A stretch of DNA of 23,500 nt from Pseudomonadota bacterium (lineage in GTDB: Bacteria; Desulfobacterota; Desulfobacteria; Desulfobacterales; Desulfobacteraceae): positions 1-23,500 of the forward strand of contig JAHJDU010000206.1 in the NCBI GenBank assembly GCA_018812385.1. Direction: 5' to 3'. Shown here piece by piece: positions 1 to 7,411 of this stretch. Under the pieces are notes generated by a model. The model was not told the origin of the DNA. It worked only from the letters and a program-made list of their open reading frames with translations, and did not search any database. Every line of letters begins with the position of its first letter. Within the stretch, counting starts at the first letter, position 1. Both the position numbers and the translations under genes were made by a program.

Positions 1-21
1 AATGGTGAATGGTGAATGGTT
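1..21. repeat. Short 7-bp tandem repeat
   Basis: The first 21 bases are three head-to-tail units of AATGGTG, the last one ending in T instead of G. The array lies just upstream of the MEMO-family gene and may continue to the left of the window. It could be a simple sequence-length polymorphism. No function is visible. Confidence 0.7.
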
Positions 22-35
22 AGGGAAAATAATTT

Positions 36-890
36 ATGGAAATAAAGAAAATGGCATTTGCCGGTTCCTGGTATCCTGCAACTGCTGCTGAGTGTGAAGC
101 ATCAATTAAAGGCTTTTTAAAAGAAAAGTCAGGGCCTTTGGATGGCTGTTTTGTTGGTGGCATTGTTCCCCATGCAGGCTGGTATTATTCCGGATCAATT
201 GCCTGCAGGGTCATTGCCTCTCTTCAATCCGATGAAAAAATCGACACCATTATCCTGTTTGGTGCTCACATGCACAAGCAGTCTGAACCTTTTATCCTGA
301 CCCACGGTGCAGTTGAAACACCCTTTGGCCGGATTGAAGTGGATGAGGAACTCACAGATAAAATTATAGCCGGTATCAGTATTCGGCAGAGGTTCCCGGT
401 TAAATTCCCCGATGAAAATACCTTTGAACTTCAATATCCATTTATAAAATACTTTTTTCCAGATGCAAAAATAGTGGTTTGTGGTGTGGCCCCATCATTT
501 TTTGCTGCTATTATCGGCAGCATGGCTGTTGAGGGAGCCAATAATTTGTCAAGAAATGTCAGGATAATAGGATCCACTGATATGACCCACTATGGCCCTG
601 ATTTTGCCTTTACAATTGCTGGAACCGGTACAAAGGCTGTGGAATGGGTGAAAAATGAAAATGATAGAAATGCCATTCAGGCAATGATGGCAATGGATGA
701 ATCAAAAATTATTGCCCAGGGCCTGGAAAATAAAAATATGTGCTGTGCCGGTGCTGTTGCAGCTAGTGCTGCTGCCTGTAAAAAACTTGGCGCAGTCAAG
801 GGTGTTGAATTTGACTACGCCACAAGTTTTGAAAAATCCGCTTCTGCAAGTTTTGTCGGATATGCAGGGGTTCTTTATTCTTTATCCTGA
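36..890 (+). CDS. amrB: MEMO-family protein (AmmeMemoRadiSam system protein B)
   Basis: This 284-residue protein matches the MEMO1/AmmeMemoRadiSam-B family over its whole length. It opens with a typical AFAGSWYP segment, then carries VPHAGWYYSG, GAHMHK and STDMTHYG, which hold the metal-ligand-like His and Asp positions of the family, related to class III extradiol dioxygenases. In bacteria such proteins usually occur with an AMMECR1 protein and a radical SAM protein; the biochemical role is not settled. Those partners are not visible here and could lie upstream of the window. The ATG is preceded by a weak AGGG about ten bases upstream. The 3' end overlaps the end of the convergent gltX by 16 bases, so there is no terminator between them. 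Family assignment is secure; function is not. Confidence 0.85.
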   Translation: MEIKKMAFAGSWYPATAAECEASIKGFLKEKSGPLDGCFVGGIVPHAGWYYSGSIACRVIASLQSDEKIDTIILFGAHMHKQSEPFILTHGAVETPFGRIEVDEELTDKIIAGISIRQRFPVKFPDENTFELQYPFIKYFFPDAKIVVCGVAPSFFAAIIGSMAVEGANNLSRNVRIIGSTDMTHYGPDFAFTIAGTGTKAVEWVKNENDRNAIQAMMAMDESKIIAQGLENKNMCCAGAVAASAAACKKLGAVKGVEFDYATSFEKSASASFVGYAGVLYSLS

Positions 891-2278
891 ATAAGCTGGA
901 TAGCGCTTTTAATTCTTTGAATAGTTTTGTCTTTTCCAAGGGCCAGGAGCATTTCAAAGATGCCGGGGCTCATAGTTGTGCCTGTTATGGCAACCCTTAA
1001 GGGCTGGGCAATCTTTCCAAACTTGAGATCGGTTTCCTCCATGATTCTTTTAAAAACGTTTTCAAGCTCTTCCTGGGTGTACGCTTCAAGACCTTTAATA
1101 TAGTCTGCAGATTTTTGTAATATAGCCACTATATCTGGCTTGAGAAATTTATCGGCTGTCTTTTCATCAAATTTTACATTATCCTGATAATAAAAAGCTG
1201 CACCCTGGGCCATTTCAACAAGGGTTTTGCTTCTGGGCTGAAGAGTTTGGATAACCCCCTGGGTAAAGGCATCATTTTCAGCGTCAATCCCCAGGGTTTT
1301 TAAATGAAATAAAAGAGGGCCTGCCAATTGTTCAGGGGTTTTGTTCTGGATGTGTTTTGAATTAAGAGCAAAAAGTTTGTCCATGTCAAACATTGAGGCA
1401 GACCTGCCCAGGTGTTCAAGATCAAATTTTTCAATGAGGTCGCCTCTTTCAAAGAATTCCTGGTCGCCATGGGACCAGCCCAGGCGGACCAGGTAATTGA
1501 TCATGGCATCGGGTAAAAATCCCATGTTTTTATATTCGCCCACTGACATGGCACCATGACGTTTGCTCAGGCGGGATTTGTCAGATCCAAGGACCATGGG
1601 GACATGGCCGAAGACGGGCATGGGGGCCCCAAGTGCTTTATATATCAGCATCTGTTTGGGGGTATTGATCAAATGGTCATCCCCCCGGATGATGGTATTG
1701 ATTCCCATGGTAAGGTCATCCACTACAACAGCCAGGTTGTACATGGGCGACCCGTCACTTCTCTGGATAATAAAATCATCCATTTCAGTGTTTTGAAATG
1801 CAGTATCGCCTTTTACAACGTCTTTGACAATGGTAACCCCCTGGTCAGGTGTTTTAAGGCGAACAACCGTGTTTGCACCTTTTTTAAGATTTTTTTGCCG
1901 GCAAATGCCGTTGTACATGGGTTTTAATCCCCTGGTCTTTGCCACTTCTCTCATGGCATTGACCTGGTCCGGGGTGCAGGAGCAATAATATGCAGACCCT
2001 GATTCAACCAGTTTTTCTATGTATTCATTGTATATGGAGTATCTTTCACTTTGAAAATATGGGCCTTCATCCCAGTCCATGCCGAGCCATTCCAAAGATT
2101 CCAATATGGCATCAACAGACTCTTTTGTGGATCGAGCAGCATCCGTGTCCTCAATCCTTAAAACAAATTTTCCTTTGTTTTTTCTGGCATACAGCCAGTT
2201 AAAAAGAGCTGTTCTTGCACCGCCGATGTGCAGGTATCCTGTGGGGGAGGGGGGAAACCGTGTGACAATTGTATCCAT
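875..2278 (-). CDS. gltX: Glutamyl-tRNA synthetase
   Basis: This is a 467-residue class I aminoacyl-tRNA synthetase that charges tRNA-Glu with glutamate in the cytoplasm. The catalytic signature HIGG (variant of HIGH) is at residues 17-20 inside PPSPTGYLHIGGART, and the KMSKS-type loop is SRLSKR at about 235-240. Residues C99, C101, Y122 and C126 fit the zinc-binding insert of bacterial GluRS. The C-terminal helical anticodon-binding region is present, so the length is normal. The ATG has a good GGAGAA ribosome binding site five bases upstream. The gene is divergent from rpmF across a roughly 180-base region and convergent with the MEMO gene. It could be a discriminating or non-discriminating GluRS; the sequence alone does not tell. 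Confidence 0.97.
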   Translation of the reverse strand: MDTIVTRFPPSPTGYLHIGGARTALFNWLYARKNKGKFVLRIEDTDAARSTKESVDAILESLEWLGMDWDEGPYFQSERYSIYNEYIEKLVESGSAYYCSCTPDQVNAMREVAKTRGLKPMYNGICRQKNLKKGANTVVRLKTPDQGVTIVKDVVKGDTAFQNTEMDDFIIQRSDGSPMYNLAVVVDDLTMGINTIIRGDDHLINTPKQMLIYKALGAPMPVFGHVPMVLGSDKSRLSKRHGAMSVGEYKNMGFLPDAMINYLVRLGWSHGDQEFFERGDLIEKFDLEHLGRSASMFDMDKLFALNSKHIQNKTPEQLAGPLLFHLKTLGIDAENDAFTQGVIQTLQPRSKTLVEMAQGAAFYYQDNVKFDEKTADKFLKPDIVAILQKSADYIKGLEAYTQEELENVFKRIMEETDLKFGKIAQPLRVAITGTTMSPGIFEMLLALGKDKTIQRIKSAIQLIQDKE

Positions 2279-2359
2279 TTGTTCTCCATAAAAATAATAT
2301 TGTGTAAAATCGAGCCCTTAACTACCACAAAACTTTGAATCGGGCAATGGTTTAATTTC

Positions 2360-2388
2360 TTGACACTTTTTGGAAATTGGGGTAAATA
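2360..2388 (+). promoter_or_regulatory. Sigma70-type promoter for the rpmF operon
   Basis: A perfect -35 TTGACA (2360-2365) is followed after exactly 17 bases by TAAATA (2383-2388), a fair -10 box. It lies 70 bases upstream of rpmF and is the only strong promoter seen before the long plus-strand run, so it probably drives rpmF-acpP and possibly the downstream genes. This is read by eye and has no expression evidence. Confidence 0.65.
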
Positions 2389-2396
2389 TGTTACCT

Positions 2397-2418
2397 TTAT
2401 TATATTGGAATATAATAA
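2397..2418. promoter_or_regulatory. Perfect 10-bp inverted repeat in the rpmF leader
   Basis: TTATTATATT and AATATAATAA form two exactly complementary 10-base arms separated only by GG, located about 10 bases after the -10 box of the rpmF promoter and 40 bases before the start codon. The very short spacer suits a dimeric repressor site better than an RNA hairpin. Because it is entirely A+T apart from the centre, chance is possible in an AT-rich leader. Confidence 0.4.
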
Positions 2419-2457
2419 TTAAAAATTCAAATAAAATAATATACTTAGGAGAGATCA

Positions 2458-2643
2458 ATGCCAGTACCAAAGCAAAAGAGTTCCAAGGCAAGGGGTAGAA
2501 AAAGACGGACGCATTACAAAATAAGCGCACCCACGGTGAGCGTGTGCCCTGAATGCCAGGAACCCAAACTTCCCCATACAGCCTGCCCTGAATGCGGCGC
2601 TTATAAAGATAGAAATGTATCCACTGTTGACGACGAGAAATAG
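2458..2643 (+). CDS. rpmF: 50S ribosomal protein L32
   Basis: The 61-residue product has the basic N-terminus of L32 (MPVPKQKSSKARGRKRR) followed by a zinc ribbon made by CPEC and CPECG pairs, so it is the zinc-binding (C+) form. L32 is a small protein of the large ribosomal subunit. A strong AGGAGAG ribosome binding site precedes the ATG. The gene is first in its operon, directly ahead of acpP. In many bacteria rpmF begins a fatty-acid cluster containing plsX and fabH, but none of these genes lie between rpmF and acpP here. Confidence 0.97.
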   Translation: MPVPKQKSSKARGRKRRTHYKISAPTVSVCPECQEPKLPHTACPECGAYKDRNVSTVDDEK

Positions 2644-2664
2644 TTAAAGGAGATAGTCTAAAGC

Positions 2665-2898
2665 ATGACGATTGAAACAAAAGTAAAGAAAGTGATTGCA
2701 GAAAAAATTCCTAATATTGATATCGAGGATATTGTTCCGGAAGCATCGTTGATTGACGATCTAGGCGCTGATTCTTTGACAATCGTTGAGCTTGTCATGT
2801 CAATGGAAGAAATGTTTGAAATTGAAATTGATGATGACGATGCAGAAAAATTGCTCACAGTTCAGGATGTCATTGATTTTATAAAATTAAAATTTTAA
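2665..2898 (+). CDS. acpP: Acyl carrier protein
   Basis: This 77-residue acidic protein is an acyl carrier protein that holds growing fatty acyl chains on a phosphopantetheine arm. The attachment site is S37 in the motif DDLGADSLTIVELVM, followed by the usual acidic helix III region (EIEIDDDDAEKLLTV). It starts 21 bases after rpmF with an AAGGAG ribosome binding site and ends 14 bases before rpiB. Its fatty-acid synthase partners are not in the window. It could serve general fatty-acid synthesis, which its sequence resembles, rather than a specialised pathway. Confidence 0.96.
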   Translation: MTIETKVKKVIAEKIPNIDIEDIVPEASLIDDLGADSLTIVELVMSMEEMFEIEIDDDDAEKLLTVQDVIDFIKLKF

Positions 2899-2912
2899 AA
2901 ATCGGGGAAAAA

Positions 2913-3356
2913 ATGGAAACAGGCAAGCCCATTATTATTGGATGCGATCATGCTGCCTATGAGCTGAAGGAAAAAATAAAAGCCTATCTCATGGACAGGG
3001 GGTATCAGGTTTTCGATGCCGGTACCAAAAGCCTGGCATCTGTTAATTACGTGGATTTTGGGAAAAAAGTAGCTGATGCTGTCTCCAAGGGTAAATATTC
3101 AAAAGGAATATTGCTTTGCGGCACGGGGCTTGGCATGTCCATGGTGGCCAACCGGTTTTCCAATGTAAGAGCCGCCCTTTGCTCAGATCTTTTTGCAGCA
3201 AAGATGAGCCGGCTCCATAATGATTCCAATATCCTGGTTCTTGGAGGTCGTGTCCTGGGAGATATCCTTGCCTTTGAAATTATTCAAACCTGGCTTGATA
3301 CCGGATTTGAAGGTGGACGGCATCTGGAACGAATTCAAACTATAGATAGTGTTTGA
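2913..3356 (+). CDS. rpiB: Ribose-5-phosphate isomerase B
   Basis: This 147-residue protein belongs to the RpiB/LacAB family and interconverts ribose 5-phosphate and ribulose 5-phosphate. Visible family features are GCDHAAYELKE at the N-terminus, the catalytic C69 in LLCGTGLGMS and H101 in SRLHNDSN, plus the phosphate-binding RVLGD segment. Ribulose 5-phosphate is also the substrate of the DHBP synthase half of the downstream ribBA, so it fits this operon. The last few codons and the TGA stop lie inside a 40-base copy of the dispersed inverted repeat (3348-3387), so the C-terminus may have been altered by that insertion. Confidence 0.95.
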   Translation: METGKPIIIGCDHAAYELKEKIKAYLMDRGYQVFDAGTKSLASVNYVDFGKKVADAVSKGKYSKGILLCGTGLGMSMVANRFSNVRAALCSDLFAAKMSRLHNDSNILVLGGRVLGDILAFEIIQTWLDTGFEGGRHLERIQTIDSV

Positions 3357-3387
3357 ATGAAAACTTGGCGGTTTTCGGTCGGGCACT
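3348..3387 (+). repeat. Collapsed copy of the dispersed TIR element (hairpin)
   Basis: A left end (AGTGTTTGAATGAAAAC) is joined almost directly to a right end (GGTTTTCGGTCGGGCACT), with TA at both outer borders. The two arms form an 18-pair stem in the sense RNA with one mismatch. The left arm differs from the reference left end at 23351 mostly by C-to-T changes that still pair with G in RNA. It covers the rpiB stop codon and may act as a 3'-end hairpin between rpiB and glyA. Confidence 0.65.
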
Positions 3388-3420
3388 AATAATTAGATTA
3401 CCACAAATAAGGGTGTTAAA

Positions 3421-4653
3421 ATGGGGATTATTGGGAAGACAGATTCACAAATAGAAAAGATTATCCAGCAGGAGGCAGACCGGCAGGAATATGAATTAAA
3501 CCTGATTGCTTCTGAAAATATAGTCAGCCCGGCAGTCATGGCAGCCCAGGGATCAATCCTGACCAACAAATATGCAGAAGGGTATCCTGCCAGAAGATAT
3601 TATGGCGGTTGTGAATATGTGGACCAGGCAGAAGATCTGGCCATTGAGCGCGCCAAAAAATTATTCAAGGTCGAATATGCAAATGTCCAGCCCCACTCCG
3701 GCTCAGGGGCCAATATGGCGGCCTATTTTGCAGTGCTGAATCCCGGGGATCGGATTCTTGCCATGGACCTTTCCCATGGCGGTCATCTGACCCATGGCGC
3801 TTCTGTCAGTTTTTCCGGCAAACTCTATGATTTTGTACATTATGGACTGTCTTCTGAAACCGAGAGAATTGATCTGAACCAGGTGGAAGCACTGGCAAAA
3901 AAACACCGGCCGAAATTAATTGTAGCAGGCGCCAGTGCCTATCCCAGAATCATTGATTTTAAAAGTTTTTCTCAAATTGCCAAATCTGTGGATGCCCTTT
4001 TTATGGTGGATATGGCCCATATTGCAGGGCTTGTTGCAACCGGTGTCCACCCAAGTCCCGTGGGCTTGGCAGACCTGATTACTTCTACAACTCATAAAAC
4101 CCTCAGGGGCCCCCGCGGCGGTCTTATCCTGTCCTCGGAAAGATATGCAAAGGCCATTGGAAGCCAGATATTCCCCGGTATCCAGGGCGGGCCTTTAATG
4201 CATGTTATTGCGGCAAAAGCAATTGCCTTTAAAGAAGCCCTTGGCCAATCCTTTACAGACTACCAGAAACAGGTGCTCAAAAATGCCTCTGCCCTTGCCG
4301 CTGTAATGATGGAGAGGGGATATAAACTGATTTCAGGAGGAACTGATAATCACATGGTGCTTGTTGATTTCAGTCAAAAGGATATTTCCGGTAAAGATGC
4401 TGAAGAAAGACTTGGCAGGGCCGGTATTACTGTGAATAAAAATACAATTCCCAATGAAAAACGCGGGCCCTTTGTTACCAGTGGTATCCGCATCGGGCTT
4501 CCCCTTGTTACTTCCAGGGGTATGGATGAAAAGGCCAGTAAAAGAATCGCAGGTTTTATCTGTGATGTTCTGGATGACCAGGAAAATATTGAAATTACAG
4601 CAGGGAAAGTAAAAGACCTTTGTTTGCAATATCCCTTGTATAAAGGAAAATAG
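3421..4653 (+). CDS. glyA: Serine hydroxymethyltransferase
   Basis: The 410-residue product is a PLP enzyme that converts serine plus tetrahydrofolate to glycine plus 5,10-methylene-tetrahydrofolate in the cytoplasm. The PLP lysine is K226 in STTHKTLRGPRGG, preceded by the MVDMAHIAGLVA strand that contributes the cofactor-binding Asp and His. The N-terminal NLIASEN and NKYAEGYPARRYYGG segments are typical. Length is normal. The start follows an AAGGGTG site about six bases upstream. It sits between rpiB and a dCMP deaminase, which links one-carbon supply with thymidylate precursor supply; the next start is only four bases beyond its stop. Confidence 0.98.
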   Translation: MGIIGKTDSQIEKIIQQEADRQEYELNLIASENIVSPAVMAAQGSILTNKYAEGYPARRYYGGCEYVDQAEDLAIERAKKLFKVEYANVQPHSGSGANMAAYFAVLNPGDRILAMDLSHGGHLTHGASVSFSGKLYDFVHYGLSSETERIDLNQVEALAKKHRPKLIVAGASAYPRIIDFKSFSQIAKSVDALFMVDMAHIAGLVATGVHPSPVGLADLITSTTHKTLRGPRGGLILSSERYAKAIGSQIFPGIQGGPLMHVIAAKAIAFKEALGQSFTDYQKQVLKNASALAAVMMERGYKLISGGTDNHMVLVDFSQKDISGKDAEERLGRAGITVNKNTIPNEKRGPFVTSGIRIGLPLVTSRGMDEKASKRIAGFICDVLDDQENIEITAGKVKDLCLQYPLYKGK

Positions 4654-4657
4654 ATCC

Positions 4658-5119
4658 ATGACTGAACACTTGTCAGACAGGCCCTCATGGAATGAATATT
4701 TTATGGGAATTTGTGATCTCGTTGCCACCCGTTCAACCTGCCTCAGAAGAAATGTAGGGGCAGTCCTGGTAAAGGAAAAACGGATTCTTTGCACAGGCTA
4801 TAATGGTGCGCCGGCTAAAGTCCCCCATTGTCGGGAGGTGGGATGTTTAAGGGTAGAACTGAATGTTCCTTCCGGGGAAAATCATGAACTCTGCCGTGGT
4901 GTTCATGCAGAACAAAATGTCATTATCCAGGCAGCCTACCACGGAATCCAGGTGAATGGGGCAGTCCTTTATTGTAGCAATCAGCCTTGTTCCATTTGTT
5001 CAAAAATGATTATTAATGCCGGGATTAAAACAGTATATTATAAAGATGGATATAATGACCCCCTGACTTTGGATATGTTTTACAAGGCCAGGGTAGAACT
5101 CATCCGGCTTGATACTTAA
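4658..5119 (+). CDS. Deoxycytidylate (dCMP) deaminase, ComEB type
   Basis: This 153-residue protein is a zinc-dependent cytidine/deoxycytidylate deaminase that makes dUMP from dCMP for thymidylate synthesis. Zinc site and catalytic residues are H83-A-E85 (GVHAEQN) and P110-C111-S-I-C114. The N-terminal SWNEYFMGICDLVATRSTC segment is characteristic of dCMP deaminases rather than of cytidine or tRNA-adenosine deaminases. The extra Cys and His residues between 58 and 79 could form the second zinc site seen in ComEB-like and phage enzymes. It is tightly coupled to glyA upstream (four bases) and followed 17 bases later by nrdR, which regulates ribonucleotide reductase. Confidence 0.92.
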   Translation: MTEHLSDRPSWNEYFMGICDLVATRSTCLRRNVGAVLVKEKRILCTGYNGAPAKVPHCREVGCLRVELNVPSGENHELCRGVHAEQNVIIQAAYHGIQVNGAVLYCSNQPCSICSKMIINAGIKTVYYKDGYNDPLTLDMFYKARVELIRLDT

Positions 5120-5136
5120 ACAAAAAAGAGACCCAC

Positions 5137-5643
5137 ATGAAATGCCCATTTTGCGGTAACCCAAACACAAGCGTTATAGATTCGCGTCCGGGCAAGATCG
5201 AGTTTGAAGTTCGGCGGCGTAGAGAATGCCAGGAATGTACCCAGCGGTTTACAACTTATGAACGCTTTGTGAAGATGCCTATTATAATCGTAAAAAAAGA
5301 TGGCCGCAGGGAAGATTTTAACCGGGAAAAAGTTATGACCGGCATTAAAAAGGCCTGTGAAAAAAGAGCCATCAGCATAAATCGGATTGAAGAAACCGTG
5401 GATGCCATTGAGCAGGATTTAAGGGAAACCAATAACCGGGAACTGCCTTCAACAATTGTGGGTGAAAAAATTATTGCAGCCTTAAAGCAAATCGATGATG
5501 TTGCCTATGTCCGGTTTGCATCGGTTTACAGAGAATTTAAGGATGTGTCCGATTTTATACAGGAGCTTAAGGGGCTGGTACCCAAAGAATGTCTGCCCCT
5601 TGAATTTGACAGGATCCTGGATAAGGCTGATGACAGATCATGA
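5137..5643 (+). CDS. nrdR: Transcriptional repressor NrdR
   Basis: NrdR represses ribonucleotide reductase genes in response to ATP/dATP. The 168-residue product begins with the conserved zinc ribbon formed by C3, C6, C31 and C34 (MKCPFCG and CQECTQRFTTYERF), including the RRRREC stretch used for DNA contact. It continues with an ATP-cone domain (IIVKKDGRREDFNREKV, about residues 49 to 140). It is somewhat longer than many NrdR proteins because of about 20 extra C-terminal residues, whose coding sequence runs 14 bases into ribD. No ribonucleotide reductase gene is in the window, so its targets must lie elsewhere. Confidence 0.96.
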   Translation: MKCPFCGNPNTSVIDSRPGKIEFEVRRRRECQECTQRFTTYERFVKMPIIIVKKDGRREDFNREKVMTGIKKACEKRAISINRIEETVDAIEQDLRETNNRELPSTIVGEKIIAALKQIDDVAYVRFASVYREFKDVSDFIQELKGLVPKECLPLEFDRILDKADDRS

Positions 5644-6727
5644 ATACATGCAGCAGGCGTTATCCCTTGCACAAAGAGCAAAGGGATTTACATCCCCTAA
5701 TCCTTGTGTCGGTGCCGTTGTTGTAAAGGATGGAAAGGTTGTCGGAAAAGGATTTCACAGGGCAGCAGGCTTGGCCCATGCTGAAGTAGAAGCCCTGGAT
5801 GATGCCGGACCCAGGGCAATGGATGCAACCCTCTATGTCACTCTGGAGCCTTGTAACCATTTTGGAAAAACACCGCCTTGTACCCATAAAATTATTAAAG
5901 CTGGAATTAAAAAAGTTGTGGTGGGATGTATTGATCCCAATCCCAATGTTTGCGGCAGGGGTATAAACTATCTTAAGGGCAAGGGCATCAATGTTGTTTC
6001 AGACGTTCTTGAAAAAGAATCCAAACTCCTTATTGAAGAGTTTTCCTGGTATGTTCAACATGATAAGAAGCCCTTTGTTATTTTGAAGTGTGCTGCAACT
6101 CTGGACGGGAGAATCGCGACATCCACAGGGGATTCAAAATGGATCACCAATGAAAAATCCAGGAATCATGTCCATAAGATCCGCCATGAAGTGGATGCCA
6201 TTTTAGTGGGATCAGGAACCCTGCATGCTGACAATCCCTCGCTCACATCAAGAATTAAAGGAGTTCAGACAAAAGATCCCTTAAGGATTGTTCTGGATAC
6301 CCATTTAAGCATTAAAGAAGATGCAAATCTTATCACTCAGGACTCCATTGCTAAAACAATTATTGTTACAGGTCCTGGAGTTTCCAGAGAAAAAAAAGCT
6401 GTGCTTACAAAAAAGGGGGTTCAAATTCTCGAAATCCCTTTAAAGGACAATAGACTTGATTTAAATGAACTGATGATTAAGTTAGGCCAGATGTCAATTT
6501 TAAGCCTTTTGATAGAAGGCGGAAGTGGGGTGGCAGGATCAGCGCTCAAGGCCGGGATTGTAAACAAGGTCTTGTTTTTTCTGGCACCCAAATTTTTAGG
6601 CGGCAGCGATGGTACTCCGGTATTTAATGGCAAAGGCCCTTTGTTGATAAAAGATGCCTTTAAACTTAAAGACGTAATCGTTACTCAATTTGATGATGAT
6701 ATTCTTGTTAAGGGATATTTAAAATAA
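5630..6727 (+). CDS. ribD: Bifunctional riboflavin deaminase/reductase RibD
   Basis: RibD carries out the second and third steps of riboflavin synthesis: deamination of the pyrimidine ring, then NADPH-dependent reduction of the ribose. The N-terminal deaminase domain (about 1-145) has H50-A-E52 and the C75/C84 zinc ligands (TLEPCNHFGKTPPC). The reductase domain (about 148-365) opens with FVILKCAATLDGRIA and contains WITNE, ADNPSLTSR and LIEGGSG. I chose the ATG at 5630 (MTDHEYMQQAL, 365 residues) because it aligns with the known RibD N-terminus; longer in-frame starts would run through nrdR. It overlaps nrdR by 14 bases, so translation is probably coupled. The next gene starts two bases after its stop. 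Confidence 0.95.
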   Translation: MTDHEYMQQALSLAQRAKGFTSPNPCVGAVVVKDGKVVGKGFHRAAGLAHAEVEALDDAGPRAMDATLYVTLEPCNHFGKTPPCTHKIIKAGIKKVVVGCIDPNPNVCGRGINYLKGKGINVVSDVLEKESKLLIEEFSWYVQHDKKPFVILKCAATLDGRIATSTGDSKWITNEKSRNHVHKIRHEVDAILVGSGTLHADNPSLTSRIKGVQTKDPLRIVLDTHLSIKEDANLITQDSIAKTIIVTGPGVSREKKAVLTKKGVQILEIPLKDNRLDLNELMIKLGQMSILSLLIEGGSGVAGSALKAGIVNKVLFFLAPKFLGGSDGTPVFNGKGPLLIKDAFKLKDVIVTQFDDDILVKGYLK

Positions 6728-6729
6728 AA

Positions 6730-7395
6730 ATGTTTACAGGAATTATTGAAAGTTTTGGAACCATTAAACGCATCGAGTCCAGGGGGGAAGGCAAAGTACT
6801 TCACATTGGCTGTGATCTGGATTTGTCTGAATCAAAAATTGGAGAGTCCATTGCTGTAAATGGTGCCTGTCTTACTATTGTCAGTCTTGAGAAAAATGTT
6901 TTTAAAGTGGATATGGCGCCTGAGACTGTTGAACGGACAACTTTTAAACGATTGAGGCCGGGTTCAAGGGTCAATATTGAACGGGCTTTAAAATTGTCAG
7001 ACCGCATCGACGGCCATCTGGTTTCAGGACATATTGATGGGACAGGAATCATTTCTTCCATAAAAAGAAATAGCAATGCCGTTATTATTAAAGTTAATGT
7101 CCCTTTAAAACTCGCCGCAGACATGATTGAAAAAGGCTCTGTTGCCATTGAAGGAATCAGCCTGACCATCAATACATGTTCAGACAAGGATTTTCAGGTC
7201 AGTATTATTCCCCACACCGCAGATATCACAACCATAGGTTTAAAAAGGGTGGGTGATGAGGTCAATATAGAAACCGATATGATCGGTAAATATGTAAAAA
7301 AAATTTTAATGGGAAGTGTTTCAAAAAATGATGCTTTGCCCAAAGGGAAAAAAGATATCAGTATGGGACTTCTCGCAAGGAATGGATTTTTATAA
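6730..7395 (+). CDS. ribE: Riboflavin synthase, alpha subunit
   Basis: Riboflavin synthase dismutates two 6,7-dimethyl-8-ribityllumazine molecules into riboflavin, the final step of the pathway. The 221-residue protein starts with the hallmark MFTGIIE and shows two tandem lumazine-binding domains, the second beginning near HLVSGHIDGTG at about residue 96. Both carry the GESIAVNGACLTI / KGSVAIEGISLTI type motif. The C-terminal tail of roughly 20 residues after KYVKKIL is poorly conserved. It lies two bases after ribD and 16 bases before ribBA. The symbol ribE follows the Bacillus-independent usage; the same gene is called ribC in E. coli. Confidence 0.96.
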   Translation: MFTGIIESFGTIKRIESRGEGKVLHIGCDLDLSESKIGESIAVNGACLTIVSLEKNVFKVDMAPETVERTTFKRLRPGSRVNIERALKLSDRIDGHLVSGHIDGTGIISSIKRNSNAVIIKVNVPLKLAADMIEKGSVAIEGISLTINTCSDKDFQVSIIPHTADITTIGLKRVGDEVNIETDMIGKYVKKILMGSVSKNDALPKGKKDISMGLLARNGFL

Positions 7396-7411
7396 ATTTA
7401 AGGATTTAAAT

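Noticed and set aside
2318..2680. A 120-residue minus-strand frame covering the rpmF region
   Set aside because: It lies opposite rpmF and its promoter and has no family resemblance.
5495..5629. N-terminal extension of ribD over nrdR
   Set aside because: The extension is nrdR sequence in another frame. The ATG at 5630 gives the family-typical N-terminus.
7316..7411. N-terminal extension of ribBA over ribE
   Set aside because: The ATG at 7412 has a well-spaced AAGGA and starts at the conserved family N-terminus, whereas the longer frame overlaps ribE.
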